Assembly: GCA_020744425.1 (NCBI GenBank)
Contig: JAGMUV010000003.1
Coordinates: forward strand, 3,224,001 to 3,288,000
DNA length: 64,000 bases
Direction of reading: 5' to 3'
Source of the DNA: Dactylonectria macrodidyma
Taxonomy: Eukaryota > Ascomycota > Sordariomycetes > Hypocreales > Nectriaceae
The position numbers and the translations under genes are program-made. This document shows positions 34,665 to 45,310 of this stretch, piece by piece. A model generated the notes under the pieces. That model ran no database searches, was not told where the DNA came from, and worked only from the letters and a program-made list of their open reading frames with translations. How positions within the stretch are numbered: the stretch's first letter is position 1; each line of letters begins with the position of its first letter.

Positions 34665-36345
34665 TCACACCTTACGCCAGACATCTCTGTAATCTGCCCA
34701 TTTGCGAAACCCTATGCGGAGAATGATCAGTGGCGTTCTCTGAGGTAGGATCGGACGAGCTCACCGAGAGATACGAATACATTCTCGTCTGATCTGATAC
34801 CATCTATAAACATCCCAACCATACCCTTCTCGTTCAGTAATTGGCGGCACGACTGAAGCAGTCTTGTTGTTACAGAATCTCGACGGTTTGCCATGTCCGG
34901 GTCGTCGTCTATGAGCCCGTTAGTATCGCAATTTGATTCTTGCGGGAGCGACAACCTTTGATGCAAATGCAAGACACTCCACCGATGCGTTGCCCAATTG
35001 CTACCGGCCAAGGGATGTCGGTCGCACACGGGCTCCCGTTTTCTGGAGTATATGTTATTGCCGCGGCGACAAGGTTTTCGCCTTCAAAGCCGACGATGAT
35101 GTCGTTCATGTGACAACTGTCCACCGTCCTGGCATATTGATCATACCATCCAAAGCAGAGTTTTCTCTCAGACTCCCTGCTTGCCATGTCGATGACTTGC
35201 TGTGCGTCGGTAATTTGACACGCCCTGAAGGTCATCCCTGCAGAAGCAAGAGTCGGTATCGGGGAGTCGGCGAATCGCAAAAACCAGTCAGATACCGGCC
35301 TTCCTCTGCCTGCACTTGGCTCGTCAAGCTTCCATCCCCGTTTCTCAAACCATTTTTGATTGTTGACGGGAGCGGGAAGTCCGTACAAAAGACGAGGAAA
35401 TGTGCTCCCAACCTGGATTCGGCCAACACCGCGAATCTTGCTCAGCTTGCTGTAGCTTTCGTCATGAAGGGTCCGCCCAATCCCCCGGTCTCGAAAACCC
35501 TCTCGTACGATTATCACTGCGATTGACCCGATGAGCCGATCTCCGCTGCTGTCGGCAAAAGTGGCAAAAGTGGCGCAGAATCCGACAATGTTGCCGTTAG
35601 AGGGATTTCGTACAACGTGATGCATTGCATATCCATCACGCTTTAGTAGTGGCCCAAGTGCAGACCGACTCAGGTGAAATTGACGTGGGAGACATGCTTG
35701 CCACAACAAGTGAATCTCGGCAAGATCCCGCTCATAGTCCCAAGGTTGGATCGCCCACGCCTGACGAGGTGGTAGAGTGCTGGTTGGAGTTGTCGTGGAG
35801 GCGGTCGAGCCTCGTTGTTCCCTCATCAGAAGAGCCGCGATTGTTTCCAGGTCCGCTGGCGAGTATCCAGGAGACTGCAACATAGTCTGAAACCCGAATT
35901 CCTGGACTTCATGATTTGGGAGTTTGCAACATGCCACCACTATCATTGGGCGATCTTCGCATACTTCTCGGACAACATCGGCAAGTTCTAATTGTAAGGT
36001 TCCTTCCGGCGATGAAAAGCCTGTGAGGAGGAATATAACTGTCCTTGCCCTTTTGATGAATGCTACGTGAACGCCGGTAATACCACGATCTTTGAGATAT
36101 GGGACGTGGCGAATCCAGGGGTGCACCCGAGCCAGAGCCTGGCCGAGGGGCTCGAAAGGGTCGCTTGTTTCTGCTGATGTCGAGTTGAACGGGACGACTG
36201 CGGGCGTGAGAAGCAGCACCAGATCCCCGTCACTCAAAATCTTCCCTAAAGGAACCGAGTCTTGATGGTCCCACAACAGAGCCGCGGCAGAAGCCTGAGT
36301 CGTAGCGAGGCGCGTATCTGACATAGTCTGCGGCTGTGTTGACAT
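34665..36345 (-). CDS. Tandem GNAT acetyltransferase-like protein with GH3-C-terminal-like head
   Basis: Exons 36345-34956, 34908-34765 and 34711-34665 join in phase to 526 residues. The first donor (gttgtc) is weak, but the junction gives the smooth CICIKDDDPDMANRR. Residues about 40-175 (LVLLLTPAVVPF ... VVACCKLPNHEVQEFG) resemble the C-terminal alpha/beta domain of GH3 beta-N-acetylhexosaminidases. About 195-350 is a GNAT fold with an acetyl-CoA loop (RDRGIGRTLH), and about 365-526 looks like a second, degenerate GNAT (GFRKWADYRDVW). In fungi I know this order as the C-terminal half of GH3-GNAT fusions thought to act on GlcNAc-containing sugars. Here the GH3 barrel is missing: an in-frame TGA sits 15 bases before the ATG, and I see no barrel fragment upstream. 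It could be a separated domain gene or a truncated relic. Confidence 0.72.
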
Positions 36346-38279
36346 TGCTGCTGATAGTCACATGGCCAACCCATGGATTGACGAGAATGAGACCGATTCA
36401 CCAGAAGGCTCTTGCCTGGGCGGCGCCGTTCTTTGTAACTTGTGTCCAACCCGCTTGGCCGGCAAATTTGGCTTGCTGAGTGTCTCGGTAAGGATTCGGG
36501 CGAGTGAGTTTTGTCTGTTTCCAGGATGGACTGGCTTTTGTTACCTATCAGTGGAAACTTGTCGAAACGACGCCAGAAGTGCTAGCGTGTAGCGATGAGG
36601 ACTCGCCCGCGACTGAGACCTGACTAGCGGAAGCAGACGACGAGCTGAGGAAGAAATGAGGGCTAGAGATGTCGGACGACGGGATGAGATTATCCAGGTT
36701 CGCGGGCGGTCTGCGGAACGAGTCGAGTTGACGACAACAGGTAGGTATGGCCTAGTCTGGGGATGTCCGTGGTTTTGCCCGACCAAGATACATGTAAAGA
36801 TCAGAAATGGGTTAGATGAGTGGGGGTGAGATGGGACGAAGTGTCCAGCGGCCATTGGCATCAGCATCAGCCAGCCGCTGCTGTGATGCACTGGGGTATG
36901 GTGAACCTGTGGTGACCAGGGTGCGCAAGGATCTGGTACCGGTACTCGGCCACGGATATGACCGGGTTGGAGCGTGGCGGTAACAACAACCTCTGGTGGA
37001 TGGGCGGATGGGCGTATGGGTGGTATCCAACGGCACTATGATGGAGTTTTCTCATGCGTGAGGTTGACCGAGGGTTACACAAGATGCACGGCGGCAGGCA
37101 AAAGCAGCGAGGCTATTGGCGAGGAGAAGAGGGCCGGACCACAGGCGCACCGCAAATTCGGCCAACTTCAATGGTGCAGGACGGAAGCTTTGAACTGTGA
37201 GTACATGAAGGCTGATGACGACGCGACTTTGATTGGGACGTGGAACCTTTCTTCTTCCCTCGTTCCCTTTTTTTTTTTTTTTCTTTTTTTTTCTTTTCCT
37301 CAACGCCTCCCACCCTCAGATGGAAGCCATCTTGCGAGATCGACCCCAAAGGGATCGGGTGCAGCGCCAAATACCCGACTCGGTGTGTCTTCTCCACCCC
37401 CATGCGAAACCCCCGACAGGCGGCCATTCCGAGTTCAGAGGAATTCGTTCTCCCTGGGCATCGTGCTTCGATTCGTGGGGGCTGGTGCTCGTCAACCTGG
37501 TTTGACTGGCCAGGGATGTGGTTCCGGGGCAGGCAGGACAGGACGAGGGCAATGTCGCATGAATCGTGGACTTTTGTGTCGCGAGTCAAAGGGAAAAGAA
37601 AAAAAGTAGACCGGTGTCATTCGACTGTTGTGAGCCCACGAGTGACGTTCGCGTGGAAACTGGGTGACGGGATTCCATCACAGAAAATTGATTGAGAAAC
37701 GAGGTTTGAAGGAAGAGGCAAAACCTACCTAGGCTCGTGAGCTTTGAGTTTCTTCTGTTCCCATTAGAGCCAGTGCGAGAAGGCAGAAGTGAGAAAAGAG
37801 TCTGGAGCCCGAGCAGGAAGGAGCGGCTGGCCGGGCCGTCGGTCTGTAATGGACGTGATTGCTACGCGAGTTTTTCGTAGTCACCTCAAAGGCTCATACA
37901 GTGCAAGAGCGAGCACCTGCCAAACTAAGTTTCCTGCAGTCGAGTCGTTCTTGCGGTCCAGTTCGGGTTCACGATGACGAGGGCGTGATGATCCCACACC
38001 TCATGTCTGCCATGTCAGTGGGTGGCCAGCGAAGTGGCTACCCATCTGGGCAGGTCGGCCGGGCACTATAACCAATAGAGAGGCCAGTTTGAAGGTCTTT
38101 AACGGGGCATTTGGGTGAAGTTTTGGCTTTCATTCTGGACTCCACAAATGCCGAGGTCGCCAAGTCACCTCAAGGCGATGTACAACGCAGTTTGTTTGTC
38201 GTTGAATTAGACTGCTGCTCTTCTCCATGTTTACTTGCCAATCTTCCGTCGGGTGCGCGATGACAACCAGAATTGCTTC

Positions 38280-38434
38280 AGTGGGTTTAGTGATGTTGCA
38301 GCGGGTGCCCGCAGTGGAGCCCTCCGCTGCGTACAGGCCACAGTGGGTTGAGTGGGCGGCAAGGCGGGTACCTCAACCCCCCGAGTTGGACAACTGAATC
38401 TCTGCTGGGTGCTCGCGGTTTAGTGGGTTCAGTG
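38280..38434 (+). repeat. Three spaced copies of AGTGGGTTNAGTG
   Basis: Copies at 38280-38292 (TTTAG), 38342-38354 (TTGAG) and 38422-38434 (TTCAG) differ only at the ninth base. Starts are 62 and 80 bases apart, all on the same strand, 350-500 bases before the CENP-I start codon. They could be protein-binding sites; I know of no factor with this motif. Confidence 0.7.
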
Positions 38435-38557
38435 AAACGGTGTAGCGGGCTTTGTGGCTTTTAGCGCTTGTGCTTGATCGGGGCACTCAGCCTTCAGTGC
38501 CCTACGGCGCTACGCCAGGGGTTCAGAGTCTCGACCTCAGATGCAACTCCCCAAGAG

Positions 38558-38590
38558 ACGCGTGTTGACTCTTGGCTCTTCGAGACGCGT
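38558..38590. promoter_or_regulatory. Two MCB-type ACGCGT sites upstream of CENP-I
   Basis: ACGCGT at 38558-38563 and 38585-38590, about 195-225 bases before the ATG. In yeasts and other fungi MBF (Mbp1/Swi6) binds this hexamer to switch on genes at G1/S. The sites are seen; their function is inferred. Confidence 0.5.
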
Positions 38591-38783
38591 TCCGGAACAT
38601 CCCACCCACCGAAGCTGTTCCGCGCCGACTCACCTCCGTATCTTCGGCTCCGCGAGTCGGCCCTTCGGCAAAGGAATATACAGGGGCATTTTGTTCCTCG
38701 AGCTGTGTCAACTCCAGTCTTATTCACCTTCATCTGACTGCTGTCAACGCTATCCGATTCATGCCACCCAGCGCGAAATCGCC

Positions 38784-41223
38784 ATGGCTCCCGCTCATGA
38801 CGAGATACGCATCCTCGTTCGCGATGTCATCGAGGGTAAGCTCATCACAGCCTCACCTGCCTTCATGTGACCCTTGCTCAACTCATCCATAGTTTCTAAG
38901 TTGCCGCCCAAGTCCCGCACCGAAAACATCAAACCCAAAGTTGCCAGCCTTACCTCTCTCACTTATGAATGGGGTGTCCTTTCCGACAGTCTCATCGACT
39001 TGATCGATCTCATCACTGAGCCCAGCCACCTCGACCAAGCCAGTCTCTCGGCGATTATCCGGAATCTCTACCCTGCTGAGCCGTTATCTCGCGATGTCTG
39101 TCTCAAAGTTGTCTCCTCTCTGGGTCACGGCAAGCTCAAGCCGTCACTGGCCTTACAAGCGGCTCTGCTGAAATGGCTCATCATGGTCTACCCTGTCCTT
39201 GAATCTCCCCAGGTTCTTTGGCAGACGTACCCCGTTTTGTTCAATCTACTTGATACTGCGGCCACTCGGCAAGTATATGTGATGACTTTTGAAGGGTCAT
39301 ATCTGACCTACTTATAGCCCAAACCTCAGCCATCTTCTCGCCCTAGTCACTCGCCGTAAACACGTTCGACCGTTTAGGATACAGGCGCTGCTAGTATTCC
39401 CTACCCCCCGTTTTTGTGAACTTGCACTTACACTTTCGCAGCCTGAATCTCTCAAGACAGACGGGGAATGACCCGTGCTTGATTGGTCTTCTGAGGGTCT
39501 TCAAAGACTACTATCCCGAAGTCATAGTTGGCCAGGCCGTGAGAGGCCGAGCGTCTCCTTTCAAGCACCCAGATCCCCAATGGCGACAGAGACTTGACGA
39601 AATTCAAGAGGCGCATCTGCAGCAATCCCGAGACGGCGTCTCTAGGCCGCAGGATGGCTTCCGAGTTCATCGGCCCGTCACACGAAGCCAGCGCAATAGA
39701 CTCATCCCCATCGTTCATACCTCACACGCAACAGAGGTGAGTGGCTGTGCATCAACAAACGAATTGGACTGATATTTGTAGGATTCGGTAACCCTTGAGG
39801 AAATCGAAAACACCACAGGTTTCGTTGAGAATTTAGAAAAGATCGAGCTGCCAAACCAAGTGGTGGCAGTCCTTGCTGACCCTCTTTTACAGAAGCTCAT
39901 CATGCTACGACCCAGCGACGAGGCGGATCAGCGTATAGCAAATTGGCTCAACTCAGCTCTCCAAGAAGTCATCGATGGGGATTCCGAAGAGACACTTCTT
40001 TTCGATGTGTTAGATATTCTAAGGGACTATGTCGTGTCGTCTAAGGTAGCGCCTATCAGTGCCCTCCATGAAGCTTCACTAATCAGATACAGAAACTGCC
40101 CCCCCTCATTCTGAACTTTTTTTCCCGATTTCTTCCTCTGTGGAATGGATCCGGTCGACACGATGCCATGTTCGAGATCCTCTCCTATTCGCCTCTCACA
40201 GACTTTCCAGGTTAATACTGCCGATGATCACCTCACAAGCAACATGCTGACCCTTTCACAGAGCTCTACAAACACATCTTCCAGTACCTGGAAAATGTAA
40301 CACTTGACAACACCCCAGCATCTCAGCTGGCTCTCCTCTCCTTGTATAGGAACCTTCTTCTTCATTGGACCAGTATACTCCAATCGAACGACAATGTGCC
40401 GGAGTCTGCCACCGGAATCGTCGCCGCCCTCATAAAACATGTGAACCCGCTCTGCCTCACCCTCGCCCAAACCTCCCCGACTGTCTCCACCCGCTCAGCT
40501 ATCCTCGAATTCTACGAACAAAATGTCCGCCTCGTCTCTCATGATATTCTCAAACAGTATATCCGTATAGAACTCCCCCCCCCAGCCCTCGTCTACATCC
40601 TCCTATTCAGCAATTCGCTCGCCCTTGTCTCGCGTATGTGCAACGTGCTCGCGTGCTACAGGAAGGGTTTCGATGTCGCCATGCAGACCAAGGCGCGTTA
40701 TAATAAGAGCAGCCGCATTGACGATGCGACATACAATAGGGCATATGTTGACCTTTACAATGGATTCCTTATGGACATTTGTAATTGTTTCTGGCGCGGG
40801 CGCGCCTTCACCAATAACGACACCAACGCGCTTGGATGCATGGTCCCCCGATCGTTAGTCCCCACGCTCAACACATATGTCTCATCAGTAGACAAGACCT
40901 TCTCCCTCGATTCAATCTTTGATCTCTCATACTCACCCGTGCTCTGTCTACAAAGCATCCGGGTGGTGCGAGAGCTCGAAGACACCGAGATGGAGAAAAA
41001 CCGTGCAATTAGAACTCGGCATGCTGGGCCGGTGACACAGACCAGCCTCTCCCGCCTGGTCAGCTCTGGCGGGATGACTCTCACCTGGAAAGACTACCGC
41101 GTCAATGTACTGGCAACATTGAGCGCCAATGAACTGTCAGGGATCACCGAGCTGTTGAAGAATACGATGAAGGTTGTGAGAGGCCTGATGGAGGCCAAAG
41201 CAGCACAGAGATCATCGAGATGA
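38784..41223 (+). CDS. mis6: Inner kinetochore protein CENP-I (Mis6/Ctf3)
   Basis: Component of the constitutive centromere-associated network, needed for kinetochore assembly on CENP-A chromatin. Exons: 38784-38835, 38893-39268, 39318-39393, about 39461-39736, 39782-40045, 40093-40210 and 40262-41223, giving about 707 residues. Family signs: YEWGVLSDSLIDLIDLIT, ALLKWLIMVYPVLESP, LALVTRRKHVRPFRIQALL, GLLRVFKDYYPE, and the C-terminal helices FLMDICNCFWRGRAF. The intron after 39268 has a GC donor (gcaagt): no GT donor keeps the frame, and the GC junction restores conserved sequence. The next junction is awkward. The natural acceptor before CCTGAATCTC is one base out of phase, so either a later AG (39460) is used, losing about five residues, or there is a one-base error. 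Confidence 0.9.
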
Positions 41224-41723
41224 GCCCCGTGGGATTGTGCAGTGTGTGTTAATGACAGTATTGGATTGTCTAATTGTAAAGATGTGTTCAGGACTTGTCT
41301 AGTTGAAATGGACAATAGCCTCAGTCCCCTTGGTTGAAATACAGGGTATCAAGTACAGATAGATGAATGACAGAGAAAGAAAAGAAAATCAGTCGCAGAT
41401 TAAACCAATACCAGTTCTGTGAGTGTTGAACCATATCAAACGCCGTGGAATCCAGGGTTGAGAACCGGTTTCCGCCAAGCTGCAACGCCAAATGTGACGA
41501 ACCCCCCGCCCCCCTTCGTCATGAAAGTACTCCTGCATTTTGAGCTTGCTGAGATGAAATTGACGCCGGAAAATGCAGTTGAGTGCCGCTCCTGTTTAGA
41601 CGCCAGACCAAAATGAAGAAAGGAGGTGTTTCTCTGCCACCCCGTGCACGATCCGAAACCACTGAGGGAATGTTAAGAAGTCCTCAACGGATCAGATCTC
41701 ACTTCCGTATAACGGATGTCCCC
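41224..41723. other. Convergent 3' region between CENP-I and CAF16
   Basis: Between two facing stop codons. Purine-rich in part (around 41360-41400). No gene or structured element seen. Confidence 0.5.
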
Positions 41724-42584
41724 TTACACCTCACGTTGCTTGGACTCGTCGCCGTAGCCGCCAACCTGGATACCTCCAAATCCATACGTCTTGCCCTCAG
41801 GGGCTCTGTTCAGCTCGCTTCGCGGGCCTCGAGCCTTGAGATCCGCCCTCAGCCAGCCAAGAACAAGCTCTCCCAGGCGGCTGTTGCCCGTTGCGCCAAC
41901 GGTGCCATCGATGGTGGCAAGCATCTTGTCGGCCTCGTCCCATTCCTTGATGGTGCCGAGGTGCATGTGGACAAGGTGCGTAGGCCAGCCAGCGAGATTG
42001 TCCAAGATATGGGTGGCATAGACGATGGTGCACTCACGGGTCTCTGTCTCTCGCTTCAACCAGCCGAGGAATTCGGCACGGCTCAGGACATCGAGGTCGA
42101 CGGTGATCTCGTCGAGGAAGAGAACAGTCCAGGGTCGCAGCAGACCCATGGCCAATTGGACACGGCGACGCTCGCCGTCCGACACAGCGTGCATACGCCA
42201 CTTGACGTCGATGTCAAGCATCGATACAAGCTCCTCACGACGCTCGGGGTAGGCGTTGCCGCCAACAGAGGACAGAAGATCATCGACACCAATGTCAGTG
42301 CGGACGATGGGATTCAGAACCCATTCAAGGCCCAGGTAGGTGACGCCCTTGAGCGAGTCCTTGAAGGGATCGAGACTACAGATGGAGATGGTGCCACTCG
42401 GGGCGAGACGCTTTCCGGCAAGGAGGCGGAGAAGCGTGGTCTTGCCTGCTCCATTGGCGCCAATGAGGAGGGTACGAGAGCCGGCGGGAAGGTCCAGTGA
42501 GATATTGCGGATACCAGTCGAGTAGTCGGGGAACGTGTAAGACAAGTCCTTGACTTCAATGCGAGGAGGCTTCTGGGGGGCCAT
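41724..42584 (-). CDS. caf16: CAF16-like soluble ABC ATPase
   Basis: Intronless, 286 residues (yeast Caf16: 289). It is a single ABC ATPase domain without membrane segments: Walker A GANGAGKT (42-49), signature-like VSDGERRR (134-141), Walker B TVLFLDE (153-159) and a switch histidine in YATHILD. In yeast Caf16 associates with the CCR4-NOT complex and, with Caf4 and Srb9, links it to RNA polymerase II mediator; its substrate is unknown. The signature has SDGE in place of the usual LSGGQ, as in other Caf16 proteins. The start at 42584 gives MAPQKPPRIEVKDLSYTF, the usual opening. It shares a 700-base divergent promoter region with DNA polymerase delta subunit 2. Confidence 0.94.
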   Translation of the reverse strand: MAPQKPPRIEVKDLSYTFPDYSTGIRNISLDLPAGSRTLLIGANGAGKTTLLRLLAGKRLAPSGTISICSLDPFKDSLKGVTYLGLEWVLNPIVRTDIGVDDLLSSVGGNAYPERREELVSMLDIDVKWRMHAVSDGERRRVQLAMGLLRPWTVLFLDEITVDLDVLSRAEFLGWLKRETETRECTIVYATHILDNLAGWPTHLVHMHLGTIKEWDEADKMLATIDGTVGATGNSRLGELVLGWLRADLKARGPRSELNRAPEGKTYGFGGIQVGGYGDESKQREV

Positions 42585-43283
42585 TGCGAATGATATGGCG
42601 TTGATGAGTTGGTGAGAGAGTAAGTAGGTTTGAGCGTGGGATAGACTTGGGGATGCAAGGACTAATCTTGGGTAAAGTATATGAGTTTGGGATCACGGCT
42701 GTATCTTGAGAGTAGGAAGCCCTTACCTAGTTATGTAGAACCCTTTCTGAATGATAATATGACAAGTTCAAGTCAGAGTAAATCAGAAGGAGAACAGAAG
42801 CAAGCAATGGTTCTCCAGGATAGGTAGGTAGATAGATAATCTGGATTTTCCCTCAATGATTCATGAGTAATCGAAATCCCACCAGCGACGAAAGCATGGC
42901 GGGGCAGAAATGGCGGGGCATGACTGGCGACCCCGCGACGATACAGGGGACCTGACCGCCCAAGCCTAGCACGTCACCTCACTGAAAATCTCGCCGCATG
43001 GCAGTCTGTGCAGGGGCCAATACCTGTAGGCATGCCCTGTAACCGAATGCCCTCTAGCGCTGATGCCCCACCAAAATGCTCCAGCCCACCAGCCACTCTA
43101 CGCCAGAATTTCGCGTGCGACGCGGGACCAAAGCTCCTCCAAACGCGTCTGCGTCTAAGAACTCCAAGTCTCCAAGTCAGCTGCAATTTGAGTATCTCGA
43201 CCTTTCGACTCAACGCTGCGACAAAGTCATTCCCTCAATTCACGCATCGCCACATCAATTCTATCCCTATAGTCGCCGCTACA
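42585..43283. other. Divergent promoter region caf16 / POLD2
   Basis: 700 bases between two start codons. Seen: GGATAGGTAGGTAGATAG near 42820 and an ACGCGT hexamer at 43143-43148, with a further ACGCG at about 43120. Confidence 0.55.
43143..43148. promoter_or_regulatory. MCB-type ACGCGT site upstream of POLD2
   Basis: Perfect ACGCGT 136 bases before the POLD2 ATG. POLD2 is a replication gene, the class controlled by MBF in other fungi. Function is inferred. Confidence 0.5.
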
Positions 43284-44981
43284 ATGGTCGCACTCGAAGA
43301 TGTTGCGGGGAGCCTTCTCCAAAAACCGTCGTAAGTCTACCTCCATTCGCACGTTCTGAATGCCGCTATCTGACTTGTCTCCAGCGACGCTGCCCACCAG
43401 GGACCCTCCCGAGCCGCATCCTCCTACAAGCCCCTCCATTCATTCGCCCTCGAAAAGCAGCGGAGCTATAAACAGCAGTTTGGTGACATGTACTTCTTGC
43501 GTCTCGCCAAGATCAAGCCTGCTGTCGACAAGGTTGCTGCCGAGTCGTGGAGCGACACCGTCATCGCTGGCGAGGCGGCCAAGCGGGTTCCGCGTGTCCT
43601 CGATGTGCGCCAGGGAGAACTGTGCTGGGTTACGGGGACAGTTTACATGGATATGCCTTTGAAGCCCAGTATCCTTGAGGATGTGTCCAAGGACGTGAGA
43701 TTTTCTCCAACCTCGACCCTGCCAGCATTAACAGCTAACCAATGCTCGTGAAGCGCTGGATATCCGCCCCGATTTCGACTCCAAAATACTTCTCTGAGGA
43801 TGGCATCAACCAAATCATGCTTGAAGACGAATCGGGTCGCATCCGCTTAGTCGGAGACATGCTTAAGACAGTCCACCTTGTGACTGGCTGCATCATCGCC
43901 GTCATGGGCACCGAAAACGCCAATGGCGAGCTCGAAATCATCGACGTCAGGTTCCCCGATCTATGTCCCCAACCCGAGCGGTGGACCCTCTCAAAACCGG
44001 CTCCTTCGAACGGAACAGCAGAGAAGGAGGCCAAGGACGAGGATGAAGATATGACCGATGCTCCGGCCAAGTCTGGCGGCAATACGAAGATCGCGATCGT
44101 GTCTGGCTTGTCCTTTTCCGGCAGCGATGCCTCGTATGCTCTTGAGCTCGACCTCCTCCTAGAGTATCTCCTGGGTGAGGCACTAAGCCCCGCTGCCCAA
44201 GTCCAGATATCCCACATCAGCCGCCTCATCATTGCCGGCAATTCAATCTCCACAACCGATCACAAGCCAGATCCTGATGTCGCTGCGGACGAGAAGAAGA
44301 TCAACAAAAAATACGGCTACGATGCGAGCTCCTACAACCCCCTCCCGTCGCAGCTATTCGACAGTTTCCTGGCAGAGCTTCTCCCTTCTATCCCGGTGAC
44401 GCTCCTCCCTGGTGCCGCGGACCCAGCCAACGCCAGCTATCCTCAACAACCCATCCACACAGCCATGTTTCCCTCAGCAAGAGCATACTCCAAGGACCCT
44501 TCAGCCCCTTCTGGTCAAGCAGGTTGGTTCGATGCAGTCACGAACCCCTGGGAAGGCGAGGTAGAAGGGTGGAGAGTCCTGGGTACGGGTGGTCAAAACG
44601 TGGACGATGTCTTTAAGTATGTCGACAGCGATGACCGCCTCGGCATGATGGAAGCCATGTGCCGCTGGAGGTGCTCTGCTCCAACGGCACCGGACACATT
44701 GTGTAAGTTCCCAGACCCTATTCATGCTTTGGGCGTGCCGTACTAACCTGCAACTTCTAGGGAGCTACCCCTTCCAAGAGGACGACCCATTTGTCATGAA
44801 GACCTGCCCTCACCTTTACTTCGTCGGTTGCCAACCCGATTTCTCAACTAAGACCATTCAGGGCCCCGACGGTCAAGAAGTGAGGCTTATCACAGTCCCC
44901 TCATTCGCAGAGTCACGGGAATTGGTTATCGTAGACACGGAGACGCTCGAGGTGGAAAAGGTCAAAATCTCGGTATCATGA
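43284..44981 (+). CDS. pol31: DNA polymerase delta subunit 2 (Pol31/Cdc1/POLD2)
   Basis: B-subunit that bridges the catalytic subunit and Pol32 in the lagging-strand replicase; it is also shared with polymerase zeta. Exons 43284-43330, 43385-43694, 43754-44702 and 44761-44981 give 508 residues (human 469, yeast 487). Domain order: N-terminal helix (QQFGDMYFLRLAKIKP), OB fold (VLDVRQGELCWVTGTVYMDM), DNA polymerase alpha/epsilon B-subunit domain with a calcineurin-like but inactive phosphoesterase fold (IAIVSGLSFSG, LLPGAADPAN), and the conserved end APTAPDTLW-YPF. The acidic insert EKEAKDEDEDMTDAP (near residue 200) is a disordered loop. The third exon starts at a non-pyrimidine acceptor (gtgaag), but it gives RWISAPISTPKYF in phase. 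Confidence 0.95.
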
Positions 44982-45310
44982 TGAAGCAAGCACTCGTAGA
45001 ATCGTTTGGAAGGAAACAAAGCATAGAATACCCCCAATGCATAGCAAAGTACCTAGCTGAATTCGTAATGACGTAAAACCAGTATCAGCTGGTGCGATAG
45101 AAATACTCGTTCCCGATCCCCAGTCAACTCCAGTGCCTTGACCAGAACCCGTCCCTATTCGTGACTCCCATGAATTGGAAGATGCTCGTTGTGGATGCCC
45201 TTGAGCGTGATATCGCTCCCTTGGTCCCATCTTGCGCAAAATTCGAATTCACCTGCAAACCAAAATCGCCATTCCCTCCCGTTGTTGGAGTTAGTCAAGT
45301 GTCCGAAAAA
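44982..45310. other. Convergent 3' region, POLD2 / F-box-like gene
   Basis: 330 bases between facing stop codons. Nothing recognisable. Confidence 0.5.

Larger units (their letters stand above)
36346..38783. other. Divergent intergenic region upstream of CENP-I
   Basis: Contains a T-rich tract (37268-37297: runs of 15, 9 and 4 T separated by C), a 211-codon open frame (36974-37609) that runs through this tract and has no domain, three 13-base direct repeats at 38280-38434, and two ACGCGT sites at 38558-38590. Confidence 0.5.

Noticed and set aside
36974..37609. 211-codon plus-strand frame
   Set aside because: Runs through a poly-T tract that gives a run of Phe; no domain, overlaps competing frames.
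41583..42500. 305-codon plus-strand frame opposite CAF16
   Set aside because: Antisense of a gene with complete Walker motifs.
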